Shown piece by piece: positions 1 to 6,633 of a stretch of 20,969 nucleotides of DNA. Within the stretch, counting starts at the first letter, position 1; the number at the start of each line of letters is the position of its first letter. The DNA is from an uncultured Oribacterium sp. (lineage in GTDB: Bacteria > Bacillota > Clostridia > Lachnospirales > Lachnospiraceae), in assembly GCA_902485915.1 (NCBI GenBank), contig CABTMH010000097.1, positions 1-20,969 on the forward strand. Direction: 5' to 3'. The position numbers and the translations under genes were made by a program. Under the pieces are notes generated by a model. It had not been told where the DNA came from and did no database searches. It saw only the letters and a list, made by a program, of their open reading frames with translations.

Positions 1-2
1 AT

Positions 3-833
3 AAGAGTATGGATATCTATGTCGCCGATCCGGAGACGAAGCAGATCGAGGGGGCCACGGACCGTACGCAGCTCGGCCGGAGTCTCGAGGAGCTTGGCAT
101 CGACGCAGAGGTCGCCGACATTGGCCAGACCATACGGATGGACGGCACTGTGAAGGGGAAGGCCTGTCGATGCATGCTGCAGCGGAATGCAGATTACCTC
201 GTGGTGATCACGGAGGAGAAGTCGGTGTACTTCGAAAGCAACTTCGTCGCGATGCTCATCGTCGGGGTGTACCTGATTCTCGCGTCGAGTGGCATGATCT
301 ATATGCTCTCGAAGGTCATGAAGGAGAAGTACGAGAAGGAGAGGCTGCTCTATACTTCGATCACGGACGAGCTTACGCGCTGCGGGAACCGGCACGCATA
401 CGAGATGGATATCGCGAAGCTCGATCTGCAGGCTGCCTGGGCCTATCTGTCGATGGATGTGAACGGGCTTAAGCAGGTCAATGATACGCGCGGACACGCG
501 GCTGGCGATGAGCTGATCTGTGCGGCGGCCGAAACGATGAAGCGCCGTTTCGCGGACGTCGGCAGGGTGTACCGCATCGGCGGCGATGAGTTCGTCGTGA
601 TCGTCACCGGGGAGCTGGAGGCGCTGGACGCGCGGCTGCAGGACTTCGATGTGGATGTCGCGCACTGGAAGGGTGAACTCGTCGATACGATGAGCATCGC
701 CTGGGGATATGTGCTGAGCACCGAGCAGGCATGGGAAAGCGTCCATGAGATCTCGAAGGCCGCGGATAAACGCATGTATGAACGGAAGGCGTACTTCTAC
801 CGCGAAAGCGGCATGAACCGCCGGAAATCATAA
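3..833 (+). CDS. GGDEF-domain membrane protein (putative diguanylate cyclase), 5' end outside window
   Basis: The frame is open to the left edge of the window, and the first in-window ATG (position 9) has no Shine-Dalgarno visible, so the true start probably lies upstream. What is visible is the end of an extracytoplasmic sensor region, one membrane helix (about 75-100 residues after the ATG, FVAMLIVGVYLILASSG), a short charged linker and a complete GGDEF domain. The metal-binding segment reads MDVNGLKQVND and the signature is an intact GGDEF (YRIGGDEFVVI), so the domain is expected to make cyclic di-GMP from two GTP at the inner face of the membrane. I see no RxxD inhibitory site at the usual five-residue distance from GGDEF (an RFAD occurs seven residues away). 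The gene converges on bioY across a strong terminator. The sensed signal cannot be told from the fragment. Confidence 0.88.
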   Translation, partial: KSMDIYVADPETKQIEGATDRTQLGRSLEELGIDAEVADIGQTIRMDGTVKGKACRCMLQRNADYLVVITEEKSVYFESNFVAMLIVGVYLILASSGMIYMLSKVMKEKYEKERLLYTSITDELTRCGNRHAYEMDIAKLDLQAAWAYLSMDVNGLKQVNDTRGHAAGDELICAAAETMKRRFADVGRVYRIGGDEFVVIVTGELEALDARLQDFDVDVAHWKGELVDTMSIAWGYVLSTEQAWESVHEISKAADKRMYERKAYFYRESGMNRRKS

Positions 834-929
834 GATGAAAAGACCGTCGTGCTTGTGTTTACGATGGCGGAGTTCATGACTCGCACATCACCTCCTATGA
901 CGAGGTGATGCGTAAAGCACGATATAACA

Positions 930-965
930 GAATCCCCCGGGCCATACGACCCGGGGGATTCTTTA
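930..965. terminator. Bidirectional intrinsic terminator between GGDEF gene and bioY
   Basis: GAATCCCCCGGG (930-941) pairs perfectly over 12 bp with CCCGGGGGATTC (950-961) around an 8-nt loop. It lies between the convergent GGDEF gene and bioY. The T-tracts on both sides are short, but the stem is very stable. A second perfect 9-bp hairpin (CATCACCTC 886-894 with GAGGTGATG 902-910) lies just upstream. Confidence 0.75.
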
Positions 966-1079
966 TGGAGAAAAATGAATAAACAAAATATAAAGCATAG
1001 CGCTTCGTGCTGGTGGTGTGGGAAGGTGGAACGAAAGCTGATGCCTGCGTCTGTGACCGGCAGCAGATCGCATCGCTCC

Positions 1080-1673
1080 TTACGCGGCCTTCACAGCGAG
1101 GCCGGCGGCATTCAGTGCCTTCTCGAGTACCGGGATGACGATGCAGACCACGATCATCTTCGCGCAGTCACCTGGCAGGAACGGGATCACACATGCACCG
1201 AGCGCGCCACCGAGTGTCGCCATGGCAGCATTGCCCTGTGCACCCATGAGGTACATGAACCATGCGGTTCCGAAGATATAGAGGATCACCTCGCCTGCGA
1301 GCTGTGCGACGAAGAGAATCAGATACTTCTGGCTACCCTTCTGCTCACGACCGAAGCGGTGATAGATGAGGCCGGTCAGAAAAGCGAGGAAGAGATAACC
1401 GATGAGGTAACCGGAGGACGGCTTCACGAAGGCGCTGAAGCCACCGTTGTAGCCGGCGAAAACCGGAAGACCGAAGGCGCCGAGCAGAAGATAGATCAGC
1501 ACGGAAAGCGTGCCGTACTTCGCACCGAGCAGCGCACCGGAGAAGGCTGCCGCGAGGGTCGCGAGGGAGATCGGAACACCACCCGGAAGCGGGATGGACA
1601 TCGGAGACAGTACACAGAGAAGTGCTGCGCATAAAGCCGTCAGTGTCAGAGTTTTCGTCGTTGTATTATTCAT
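1080..1673 (-). CDS. bioY: BioY, biotin-binding S component of an ECF transporter
   Basis: The 197-residue product is a hydrophobic integral membrane protein with about six predicted helices. It shows the typical BioY layout: an N-terminal helix followed by PLPGGVPISL, GALLGAKYGTLSVLIYLLLGAFGLPVFAG, a GG-containing loop and PSSGYLIGYL, then a C-terminal IPFLPGDCAK segment. BioY binds biotin in the membrane and is driven by an ECF A/T module, none of which is encoded nearby, so a shared module elsewhere is likely. I chose the start at 1673 (MNNTTTK) rather than the in-frame ATGs further upstream (1682, 1712), because AAAGGA then lies 8 nt before the ATG; for the ATG at 1682 the same element would be almost adjacent. 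The gene is monocistronic, with its own promoter and an unusual leader of about 160 nt. Identification is by recognition of family motifs and length; confidence is high. Confidence 0.93.
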   Translation of the reverse strand: MNNTTTKTLTLTALCAALLCVLSPMSIPLPGGVPISLATLAAAFSGALLGAKYGTLSVLIYLLLGAFGLPVFAGYNGGFSAFVKPSSGYLIGYLFLAFLTGLIYHRFGREQKGSQKYLILFVAQLAGEVILYIFGTAWFMYLMGAQGNAAMATLGGALGACVIPFLPGDCAKMIVVCIVIPVLEKALNAAGLAVKAA

Positions 1674-1700
1674 AGAAATCATCCTTTCACGTCGTGTAAA

Positions 1701-1858
1701 TGAAATGCTCATGCACGCCTGCGGATGCAGCAGCTACGTTAACCCATGTCGGTTTATAAGTGAACTGCACATGCGCTTGCAGATGCGAGAATAGGAAACT
1801 CAGTTAACCTTGCAGTTTTACTGAGTTTACCGAACGTGAAAATTATAAGAAGTTAACC
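1701..1858 (-). repeat. Imperfect ~60-bp tandem repeat and GTTAACC motifs in the bioY leader/promoter
   Basis: On the plus strand TGAAATGCTCATGCAC (from 1701) and TGAACTGCACATGCGC (from 1761) begin two related units whose starts are exactly 60 bp apart. Each continues into a TGC-GATGC-type stretch and ends in GTTAACC (1738-1744 and 1803-1809). Related copies GTTTACC (1825-1831, preceded by the same ACTNAG context as 1803) and GTTAACC (1852-1858, in the promoter spacer) follow. All are in the same orientation. They look like operator or RNA-leader elements of bioY. The core resembles half-sites bound by BirA, but the inverted partner expected for a BirA dimer is missing. Confidence 0.55.
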
Positions 1859-1870
1859 TGAAGATGTCAA
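1842..1870 (-). promoter_or_regulatory. Sigma-A type promoter of bioY
   Basis: Read on the minus strand, TTGACA (1870-1865) and TATAAT (1847-1842) are both perfect consensus hexamers with a 17-bp spacer. Transcription should start near 1835, leaving a leader of about 160 nt before the bioY ATG at 1673. A GGTTAAC motif (1858-1852) lies inside the spacer, where a bound repressor would block RNA polymerase. Confidence 0.85.
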
Positions 1871-1934
1871 TAGGTTGCCGAGAGGTGCTGTGCTGAAAAG
1901 CGATTACAGAGATAACTGGGGGGATAAAGATATG

Positions 1935-1972
1935 CAAATACACCGGACAGCGACAACTGTCCGGTGTATTTG
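1935..1972 (-). terminator. Intrinsic terminator of the leftward sugar-acid operon
   Basis: CAAATACACCGGACAG (1935-1950) and CTGTCCGGTGTATTTG (1957-1972) form a perfect 16-bp stem with a 6-nt loop (CGACAA). It lies 36 nt beyond the stop codon of the leftward SDR gene and upstream of the bioY promoter, so it insulates the two units. There is no long U-tract on the minus strand, but the stem is exceptionally strong. Confidence 0.75.
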
Positions 1973-2008
1973 TCATAGAAGAATATAAAAATGAGGTAAA
2001 GAGCGGGA

Positions 2009-2758
2009 TTAATAACCGTATGCTAGGGTTCCTCCATCAACAGCGTAGTCCTGACCATTAATATAGGAGCCATGAGGTCCGATTAGAAATGCTGCGAGTG
2101 CACCGAGATCCTTCGTGTCACCGAAATCATGTACAGGGATGCGGTTCAGAATCTGCTGACGGCGTTTGTCGTCCATGACCTCATCGAGCATTTTACTGTG
2201 AAACCAACCTGGTGCGATGGAGTTTACGGTGATGTTGTCGTTCGCCCATTCGATAGCCAACCCCCGTGTGAGTCCGATGACGGCCGCTTTACTGGTGCAG
2301 TATGGAACCACCAGAGAGAAACCGAGATGAGCGCTCATGCTGGAGATGTTGATGATTCTTCCTTTATGTTTGCTCTTCTTAAGGTATGGGTAGAGGATCT
2401 GAGACATCAGGAAAGCACATTTTACATTTGTGTTCAGAACACGCTCAAATTCCTCTTCCGGAATATCCTGTGCCACGCACTTATAGGTAGCGCCTGCGTT
2501 ATTTACGAGGAAATCTAGGCGGCCTCCATGCTTTTCAGCGAGTTCGGACACGATTTTTTGCATGGAGGTTTTATCGGTAATGTCGCCTTTGATGTGTATG
2601 GTGCCAGGTATGCTTTCAGGGCATCCTTCCTTGACGTGACCGGTTCTGGAGATGATATAAACGGTTGCGCCTTGAAGCGCTAGCTGATTTGCAATATCCA
2701 GTCCGATACCGCTTGAACCACCGGTGACGATGCCGGCAAAACCCTGTAAATCTCCCAT
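2009..2758 (-). CDS. SDR-family oxidoreductase (sugar-acid dehydrogenase type)
   Basis: This 249-residue classical short-chain dehydrogenase carries the NAD(P)-binding glycine motif TGGSSGIG near residue 13, NNAGA around residue 90, and the catalytic Ser with YCTSK (YxxxK) in SSMSAHLGFSLVVPYCTSK. A C-terminal NGQDYAVDGG is typical of the family. It resembles gluconate 5-dehydrogenase and KduD-type enzymes, which interconvert keto-aldonates. The start at 2758 (MGDLQGF) is set by GGAGG six nt upstream; the in-frame extension to 2806 has no such site. It is the last gene of a leftward operon behind an enolase-superfamily dehydratase, with a 106-nt gap, so a sugar-acid substrate is likely. Sampled GC is about 38% (2341-2400), far below the adjacent dehydratase gene. 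The exact substrate is not determinable here. Confidence 0.85.
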   Translation of the reverse strand: MGDLQGFAGIVTGGSSGIGLDIANQLALQGATVYIISRTGHVKEGCPESIPGTIHIKGDITDKTSMQKIVSELAEKHGGRLDFLVNNAGATYKCVAQDIPEEEFERVLNTNVKCAFLMSQILYPYLKKSKHKGRIINISSMSAHLGFSLVVPYCTSKAAVIGLTRGLAIEWANDNITVNSIAPGWFHSKMLDEVMDDKRRQQILNRIPVHDFGDTKDLGALAAFLIGPHGSYINGQDYAVDGGTLAYGY

Positions 2759-2864
2759 CACAAACCTCCTGATTCTGGGTGTACTGCCGATGCTTGCGGA
2801 GGGCACATATGTGCCGGAACGCGTGGCGGCAGTACGAAAGCTGAAATAATAATCCCTTATACGC

Positions 2865-3992
2865 TTATCCTTTATACTCCTGACAGATGTAGTTATGGCA
2901 GGCGTGCTCGATCAGATCCCAGTCGAGCTCCACGCCGACACCTGGCTTATCCTGCGGTACATGGATGATACCGTTTTCGTCGATCGGCAGATCGCCCTTC
3001 ATCGGCAGACGGTAGTTGTCCTCTGGAACGAAGTACTCGAAGTACTTACAGTTCTTGATCGCGCAGCTGACGTGCAGGTTTGCCATATCCATGTAGTTCA
3101 TGGTTGTGGTATGGATTTCGACATTGAGACCGAAGGCCTCCGCGAGATGTGCGATCTTCAGGGTGCCGGTAATGCCGTCCTTCCAGGAGACATCGGCACG
3201 GACGATATCGGCCGCATGCTGATTGATGACCTGCGCCACGCCCCAGTGACAGCCACGCGTGGTTTCTGTCGCAGCGATCGGAATATCCAGGGTCTTACAG
3301 AGCTCGGTGTACTTATACAGTTCGAAATCGCGGAACGGCTCTTCGAACCACTCGAAGTTGAGGCGCTCCAGCTGACGTCCGACACGGACCGCTTCATCGA
3401 TCGTGTAATCACCGACCGGATCCGTCATCAGGACATAATCCGGGCCGACGGCATCACGTACCGCCTGATGCACCTGCATATCGAACTCGACCGGTCCGGC
3501 CGGGTGCATTTTATACCCCTTGATACCCTTACTCTTATAATAGAGTGCTTCATCGATGTAATCCTGGATGCCCGGCAGGAAGTTAGAGCTTGCATATACA
3601 GGCAGACTGTCACGATATGCACCGATGTACTTATAAAGAGGAAGGCCTGCTTCCTTCGCGCAGATATCCCACAGTGCGACATCGACCGGACCTGGCAGGA
3701 ACACAGGGAAGAAGGCTTCGTGACGGTCAATGATCCAGAGCTCCTGGAAGATGGCTTCGCGGTCGTGCGGATCGCGGCCGAGCACGACCGGTGCCACGGT
3801 TTCATTTAAATAGGATTCGGATACGGCACCGGAGCGTGCAGCCATGCAGGTCGCGATACCCTCGATACCAGTATCGGTCGTCAGTTTGATGACCAGAACA
3901 TCCCAGCCCATCTTTGCACCACCCTGGCGCTTTTCATCAAATAAGCACTTGCCACGCTCGACCCACCAGGATTCAAATTTGTTGATAATCAT
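2865..3992 (-). CDS. Enolase-superfamily (MR/MLE subgroup) sugar-acid dehydratase
   Basis: This 375-residue protein has the two-domain layout of the mandelate racemase/muconate lactonising enzyme family: an N-terminal capping domain and a C-terminal barrel. Probable magnesium ligands are D191 (MTDPVGD), E217/E218 (WFEEP) and E243 (ATETTRG). A general-base dyad is present as D267 (RADVSW) and H294 (VEIHTTTMN), with E319 (YFEYF) as a further conserved acid. The barrel strand that carries KxK in mandelate racemase reads K161-M-H163, which favours an acid-sugar dehydratase over a racemase. It would abstract the proton alpha to the carboxylate and eliminate water to give a 2-keto-3-deoxy acid. The start at 3992 has AAGGAGAA five nt upstream. 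It lies 17 nt after the YcxB-like gene and before an SDR gene. Sampled GC is about 60%. The substrate (altronate, galactonate, tartrate-like or other) is unknown. Confidence 0.85.
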   Translation of the reverse strand: MIINKFESWWVERGKCLFDEKRQGGAKMGWDVLVIKLTTDTGIEGIATCMAARSGAVSESYLNETVAPVVLGRDPHDREAIFQELWIIDRHEAFFPVFLPGPVDVALWDICAKEAGLPLYKYIGAYRDSLPVYASSNFLPGIQDYIDEALYYKSKGIKGYKMHPAGPVEFDMQVHQAVRDAVGPDYVLMTDPVGDYTIDEAVRVGRQLERLNFEWFEEPFRDFELYKYTELCKTLDIPIAATETTRGCHWGVAQVINQHAADIVRADVSWKDGITGTLKIAHLAEAFGLNVEIHTTTMNYMDMANLHVSCAIKNCKYFEYFVPEDNYRLPMKGDLPIDENGIIHVPQDKPGVGVELDWDLIEHACHNYICQEYKG

Positions 3993-4009
3993 AACGGTTC
4001 TCCTTCATA

Positions 4010-4546
4010 TTATTTCGTGTGATGATTTTTAAAATGATGACCCAGCTTTTTTTCCAGGAGTGACAGGAGAAGCGTGACACCGTCACTGTCGGTGGAAGCA
4101 TCTGGGAGGATAAGCGCTCGATTCTGCATGTAGTAAAGATAAGTTTCTTTGCCATGAGCATAAGCGCTGTCGATACGGTTCCAGTCAACGGACGCATGTT
4201 CCTGTCCACGCTGAATCCAGATTCCGCGATTGGTGAAGCCTACGGTATAAGCCTCCTGCGGAACATCGTTGAGTTCCATGGCTATCGTCTGACGATGTAC
4301 GCTGTACCAGTATTTCAGCACGTAAACGAAAGGGATGAGAAATCCGATAAATGTATAGATGACTGCAAATCTCGGCATACCGGCGATGTAATGTGACCAT
4401 CCGAAGATGATCAAAAGAATGGCGAATACGAGTACTTTTAATAAACGATGCCCACGAATCAGGCCGTTGTAGAAAGAGAAGCTTCGGAAATCCGAGGCGG
4501 ATAGACGTGAATGAATGATAAGTAAATTTTCTTCTGTTGTATTCAT
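4010..4546 (-). CDS. YcxB-like membrane protein, first gene of the leftward operon
   Basis: The 178-residue product has a soluble N-terminus, two adjacent membrane helices at about residues 36-56 and 58-82 (LLKVLVFAILLIIFGW; FAVIYTFIGFLIPFVYVL), and a cytoplasmic C-terminal domain. The latter contains YTVGFTNRGIWIQ, VDWNRID and ALILPDAS, the pattern I know from YcxB-like proteins, a Firmicutes family without an assigned biochemical role. The ATG at 4546 is preceded by ACGGAG at a normal distance. The gene stands between a GAAACGTTTTA element and the dehydratase gene, which follows after only 17 nt, so the two are almost certainly co-transcribed. Why a YcxB-like protein should lead a sugar-acid operon is unclear; a role in envelope or transport adjustment is only a guess. 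Confidence 0.72.
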   Translation of the reverse strand: MNTTEENLLIIHSRLSASDFRSFSFYNGLIRGHRLLKVLVFAILLIIFGWSHYIAGMPRFAVIYTFIGFLIPFVYVLKYWYSVHRQTIAMELNDVPQEAYTVGFTNRGIWIQRGQEHASVDWNRIDSAYAHGKETYLYYMQNRALILPDASTDSDGVTLLLSLLEKKLGHHFKNHHTK

Positions 4547-4559
4547 GGTAGCTCCGTGT

Positions 4560-4570
4560 GAAACGTTTTA
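4560..4570. promoter_or_regulatory. Candidate LacI-family operator O1 (GAAACGTTTTA)
   Basis: The near-palindromic 11-mer GAAACGTTTTA with a central CG is the type of site bound by LacI-family regulators. It lies 14 nt upstream of the YcxB-like start codon and just downstream of the probable leftward promoter, where a bound repressor would act as a block. Two identical copies occur about 210-240 bp away at the TRAP promoter. Confidence 0.65.
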
Positions 4571-4587
4571 ATGTGTTGACTATTTTT

Positions 4588-4616
4588 ATACTATCATCGA
4601 GGATAAAAAAAGTAAA
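4588..4616 (-). promoter_or_regulatory. Probable promoter of the leftward operon
   Basis: On the minus strand TTTACT (4616-4611) and TAGTAT (4593-4588) are separated by 17 bp, each matching consensus at four of six positions. The predicted start near 4581 puts operator O1 about 10-20 nt into the transcript. An overlapping TATAAA (4590-4585) is an alternative -10 element. Confidence 0.45.
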
Positions 4617-4728
4617 TACTAAATAAAATCACCATGACGAAAGCTGGTCAGGAAAATCAATAACGACATAATGAACAACTTTGTGTAACAAAAATGGATA
4701 TCGGACAGCGAAATACACAACAAATATA

Positions 4729-4757
4729 TTGACAGGACGAAATTTTAGAATTAATCT
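4729..4757 (+). promoter_or_regulatory. Probable promoter of the TRAP/uronate operon
   Basis: TTGACA (4729-4734) is a perfect -35 hexamer. TAATCT (4752-4757), 17 bp on, is a modest -10; TATAAC a few bases later is an off-spacing alternative. Both downstream operators at 4771 and 4793 then fall at or just after the transcription start, consistent with repression. Confidence 0.55.
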
Positions 4758-4770
4758 ATAACCATCATAT

Positions 4771-4803
4771 GAAACGTTTTAGAGCGAACAACGAAACGTT
4801 TTA
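4771..4803. promoter_or_regulatory. Paired candidate LacI-family operators O2 and O3 (two GAAACGTTTTA copies)
   Basis: GAAACGTTTTA occurs at 4771-4781 and again at 4793-4803, identical to O1. The start-to-start spacing of 22 bp is about two helical turns, so two dimers could sit on the same face. The second copy ends about 12 nt before the AGGAGG of the DctP gene. The natural regulator is the LacI-family protein encoded at 12697-13836. Confidence 0.7.
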
Positions 4804-4825
4804 ACACTAATTCTAGGAGGATAGT

Positions 4826-5995
4826 ATGAAAAGAAGACTCATTGCGATGGTAATGGCATCAACGATGATTGCCAGTCTGGCTGCATGTGGATCATCCAAG
4901 GCACCGGAGGCGACAACGGCAGCTGCAAAGACTGCGGAAACAACCGCTGCAGCAGTAGAGGAAACGACAGCGGCTGCAGAAGAAAAGACAGAAGCAGCTG
5001 CAGAAGGTGAGAGCGTTGAGATCCCGACACTTCAGGATATTCTTGAGTGGGAGAAGGATCCGAAGTGTGAAATCGTTTATAAGTATGGCGAGCTTAATCC
5101 TGATGATAATATCAATACAAGAGCAGGATATGTATTTGCGAAGTATGTACATGACATGTCAGATGGACGTATCGTTGTAGAGGTGAATTCGGCATCTACG
5201 CTTGGCGATGAGAAGACCTGCCTCAACTCCCTGCAGATGGGCGGCGGAACCGTAGATATGTATCGTGGAAACACAAACTCACTTTCTGACTATGGATTTA
5301 AGAAGCTGAACATGTTTGGTCTTCCATTCATTTTCAAGAGCCGCGACAGTATGTATAAGGTACTTGAGAATGCAGAACTCGGACAGGCATTCCTTGATGA
5401 GGGTACAGAGGTTGGTGCTGGCATGGTTGGTATCGCCTACACTGATGAGGGTGCACGTAACCTGTTTACAAGAAGTGAGATCAAGGGGCTTTCTGATGTA
5501 AAGGGAATGAAGATCAGAGTACCTGAGACACAGTTGATGATGGATACGATGAAGGCACTTGGTGCAGAGCCAACACCTATTTCTTATAGCGAGCTCTATA
5601 CATCCCTTCAGTCCGGCGTGGTAGATGGTGCTGAAAATGGTTATCCTGGATACTACTCCAACAAGTTTTATGAAGTTGCTCCTTACTATCTCCTTTCCAA
5701 GCATACATTCTCTCCGGGAATCATTCTGATGGCTCAGGCAAAGTGGGATGCACTTTCTGCAGATGATCAGAAGCTCCTTCGTGAGGCTGGCCTGAAGGCT
5801 ACCGAGTGGGATAGGGGCCAGATCGAGCAGGAAGAGGTAGAGCTTAAGCAGAAGCTAGAGGACCTTGGTGTTACCGTTATTGATATGAGCGCAGATGATA
5901 TCGCAACTGCACAGGAAGCTTGCAAGTCTGTTTGGGCTCAGTATACAGAGGGTATCGAGGATCTCCTTCAGAAGATGCAGGATGTTCAGAACTAA
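4826..5995 (+). CDS. dctP: TRAP transporter solute-binding lipoprotein (DctP family)
   Basis: The 389-residue protein starts with a lipoprotein signal (basic MKRRL, hydrophobic core, lipobox LAAC with Cys21). A low-complexity Ala/Thr/Glu linker (about residues 28-63) tethers the receptor to the membrane. The DctP fold follows, with MKIRVPETQLMMDTMKALGAEPTPISYSELYTSLQSGVVDGAENG; the Arg in IRVPE is the position that normally salt-bridges the substrate carboxylate. It should capture an acidic sugar or other organic acid outside the cell and hand it to the DctQM permease. AGGAGG lies at a good distance before the ATG. It is the first gene of the rightward operon, right behind two GAAACGTTTTA elements. 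Codon use is AT-richer than in the downstream rraA-uxaA genes. Context suggests a hexuronate or short uronide as ligand. Confidence 0.92.
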   Translation: MKRRLIAMVMASTMIASLAACGSSKAPEATTAAAKTAETTAAAVEETTAAAEEKTEAAAEGESVEIPTLQDILEWEKDPKCEIVYKYGELNPDDNINTRAGYVFAKYVHDMSDGRIVVEVNSASTLGDEKTCLNSLQMGGGTVDMYRGNTNSLSDYGFKKLNMFGLPFIFKSRDSMYKVLENAELGQAFLDEGTEVGAGMVGIAYTDEGARNLFTRSEIKGLSDVKGMKIRVPETQLMMDTMKALGAEPTPISYSELYTSLQSGVVDGAENGYPGYYSNKFYEVAPYYLLSKHTFSPGIILMAQAKWDALSADDQKLLREAGLKATEWDRGQIEQEEVELKQKLEDLGVTVIDMSADDIATAQEACKSVWAQYTEGIEDLLQKMQDVQN

Positions 5996-6021
5996 GTAGA
6001 TATCACGCAGGAGGATGACGC

Positions 6022-6633
6022 ATGAAAAAGTTCTATGACACAGTGTACTGGCTGTTTATGTCATTCTGTAAAGTCGTATTTATGATCTCTATTTGTATTA
6101 CCAGCTATGTCGTTTTTTGCCGATATATTTTACACAAGACACCAAGATGGGGTGAACAGTCCATTCTGCTGTGCATGGTTTATATGGCTTTGATCAGTGC
6201 ATCTCTTGCAGTTCGAACAGATACGCATCTACGTGTCATGCTGGTGGATTTCATATTACCGAAGCCGGCAGTGGATTTTCTGAAAATGCTGAGCCAGTTT
6301 ATGATCTTTGGATTTTCAGCATTCATGATTATTTATGGAGTGAAGTTCTGTGGACTTATGACGAAGAGTACACTTTCAGGTATTCCGGTTCCGCAGGCAG
6401 TGCTCTATGGCGCGGTTCCGATGGCGGGTGTGTGTATGCTACTGATGCAGAGCGAACGCTTCTTTCTATTTATTCTGAAAAGATTAAATAAGATTCCACA
6501 GGCATATATCGATATGTGGGCACAGCAGGAAGCTGAACGAAAGGCAGAAGAGGAAAGAAATGCACAGGCTATCGAAAGTGCACGTAAGATAAGAGAATCG
6601 GCAACGAGAGAGGAGGCGAAGAACCATGCCTAA
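6022..6633 (+). CDS. dctQ: TRAP transporter small permease (DctQ family)
   Basis: The 203-residue protein has four predicted membrane helices, with the DctQ-typical RYILHKTPRWGEQSILLCMVYMALISASLAVRTDTHLRVMLVD in the first half. It forms the membrane complex with DctM and couples the receptor to sodium-driven uptake. The last 40 or so residues (from about DMWAQQEAERKAEEE) form a highly charged, probably alpha-helical cytoplasmic tail, longer than in many DctQ proteins. The start has AGGAGGATGACGC just upstream. The gene begins 26 nt after dctP, and its end overlaps the dctM start by 8 nt, a sign of translational coupling. Confidence 0.92.
   Translation: MKKFYDTVYWLFMSFCKVVFMISICITSYVVFCRYILHKTPRWGEQSILLCMVYMALISASLAVRTDTHLRVMLVDFILPKPAVDFLKMLSQFMIFGFSAFMIIYGVKFCGLMTKSTLSGIPVPQAVLYGAVPMAGVCMLLMQSERFFLFILKRLNKIPQAYIDMWAQQEAERKAEEERNAQAIESARKIRESATREEAKNHA

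Noticed and set aside
975..1634. 219-residue plus-strand frame opposite bioY
   Set aside because: The product is hydrophilic, without family features, and complementary to the hydrophobic BioY frame. BioY has a perfect promoter and family motifs.
1803..1858. A canonical BirA operator upstream of bioY
   Set aside because: The half-site-like motifs are all in one orientation and spaced 22 and 27 bp apart; the expected inverted pair is not present. Reported instead as repeats of unknown regulator.
2895..3809. 304-residue plus-strand frame opposite the enolase-superfamily gene
   Set aside because: The minus strand encodes a full set of catalytic residues in the right order; the plus frame is a shadow.
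4771..4803. Catabolite-responsive elements (CcpA cre) as an explanation for GAAACGTTTTA
   Set aside because: The cre consensus needs one more base between the A-run and the central CG (TGnAAnCG). These sites read TGAAACG or CGAAACG, so a dedicated LacI-family regulator fits better, although cross-binding cannot be excluded.
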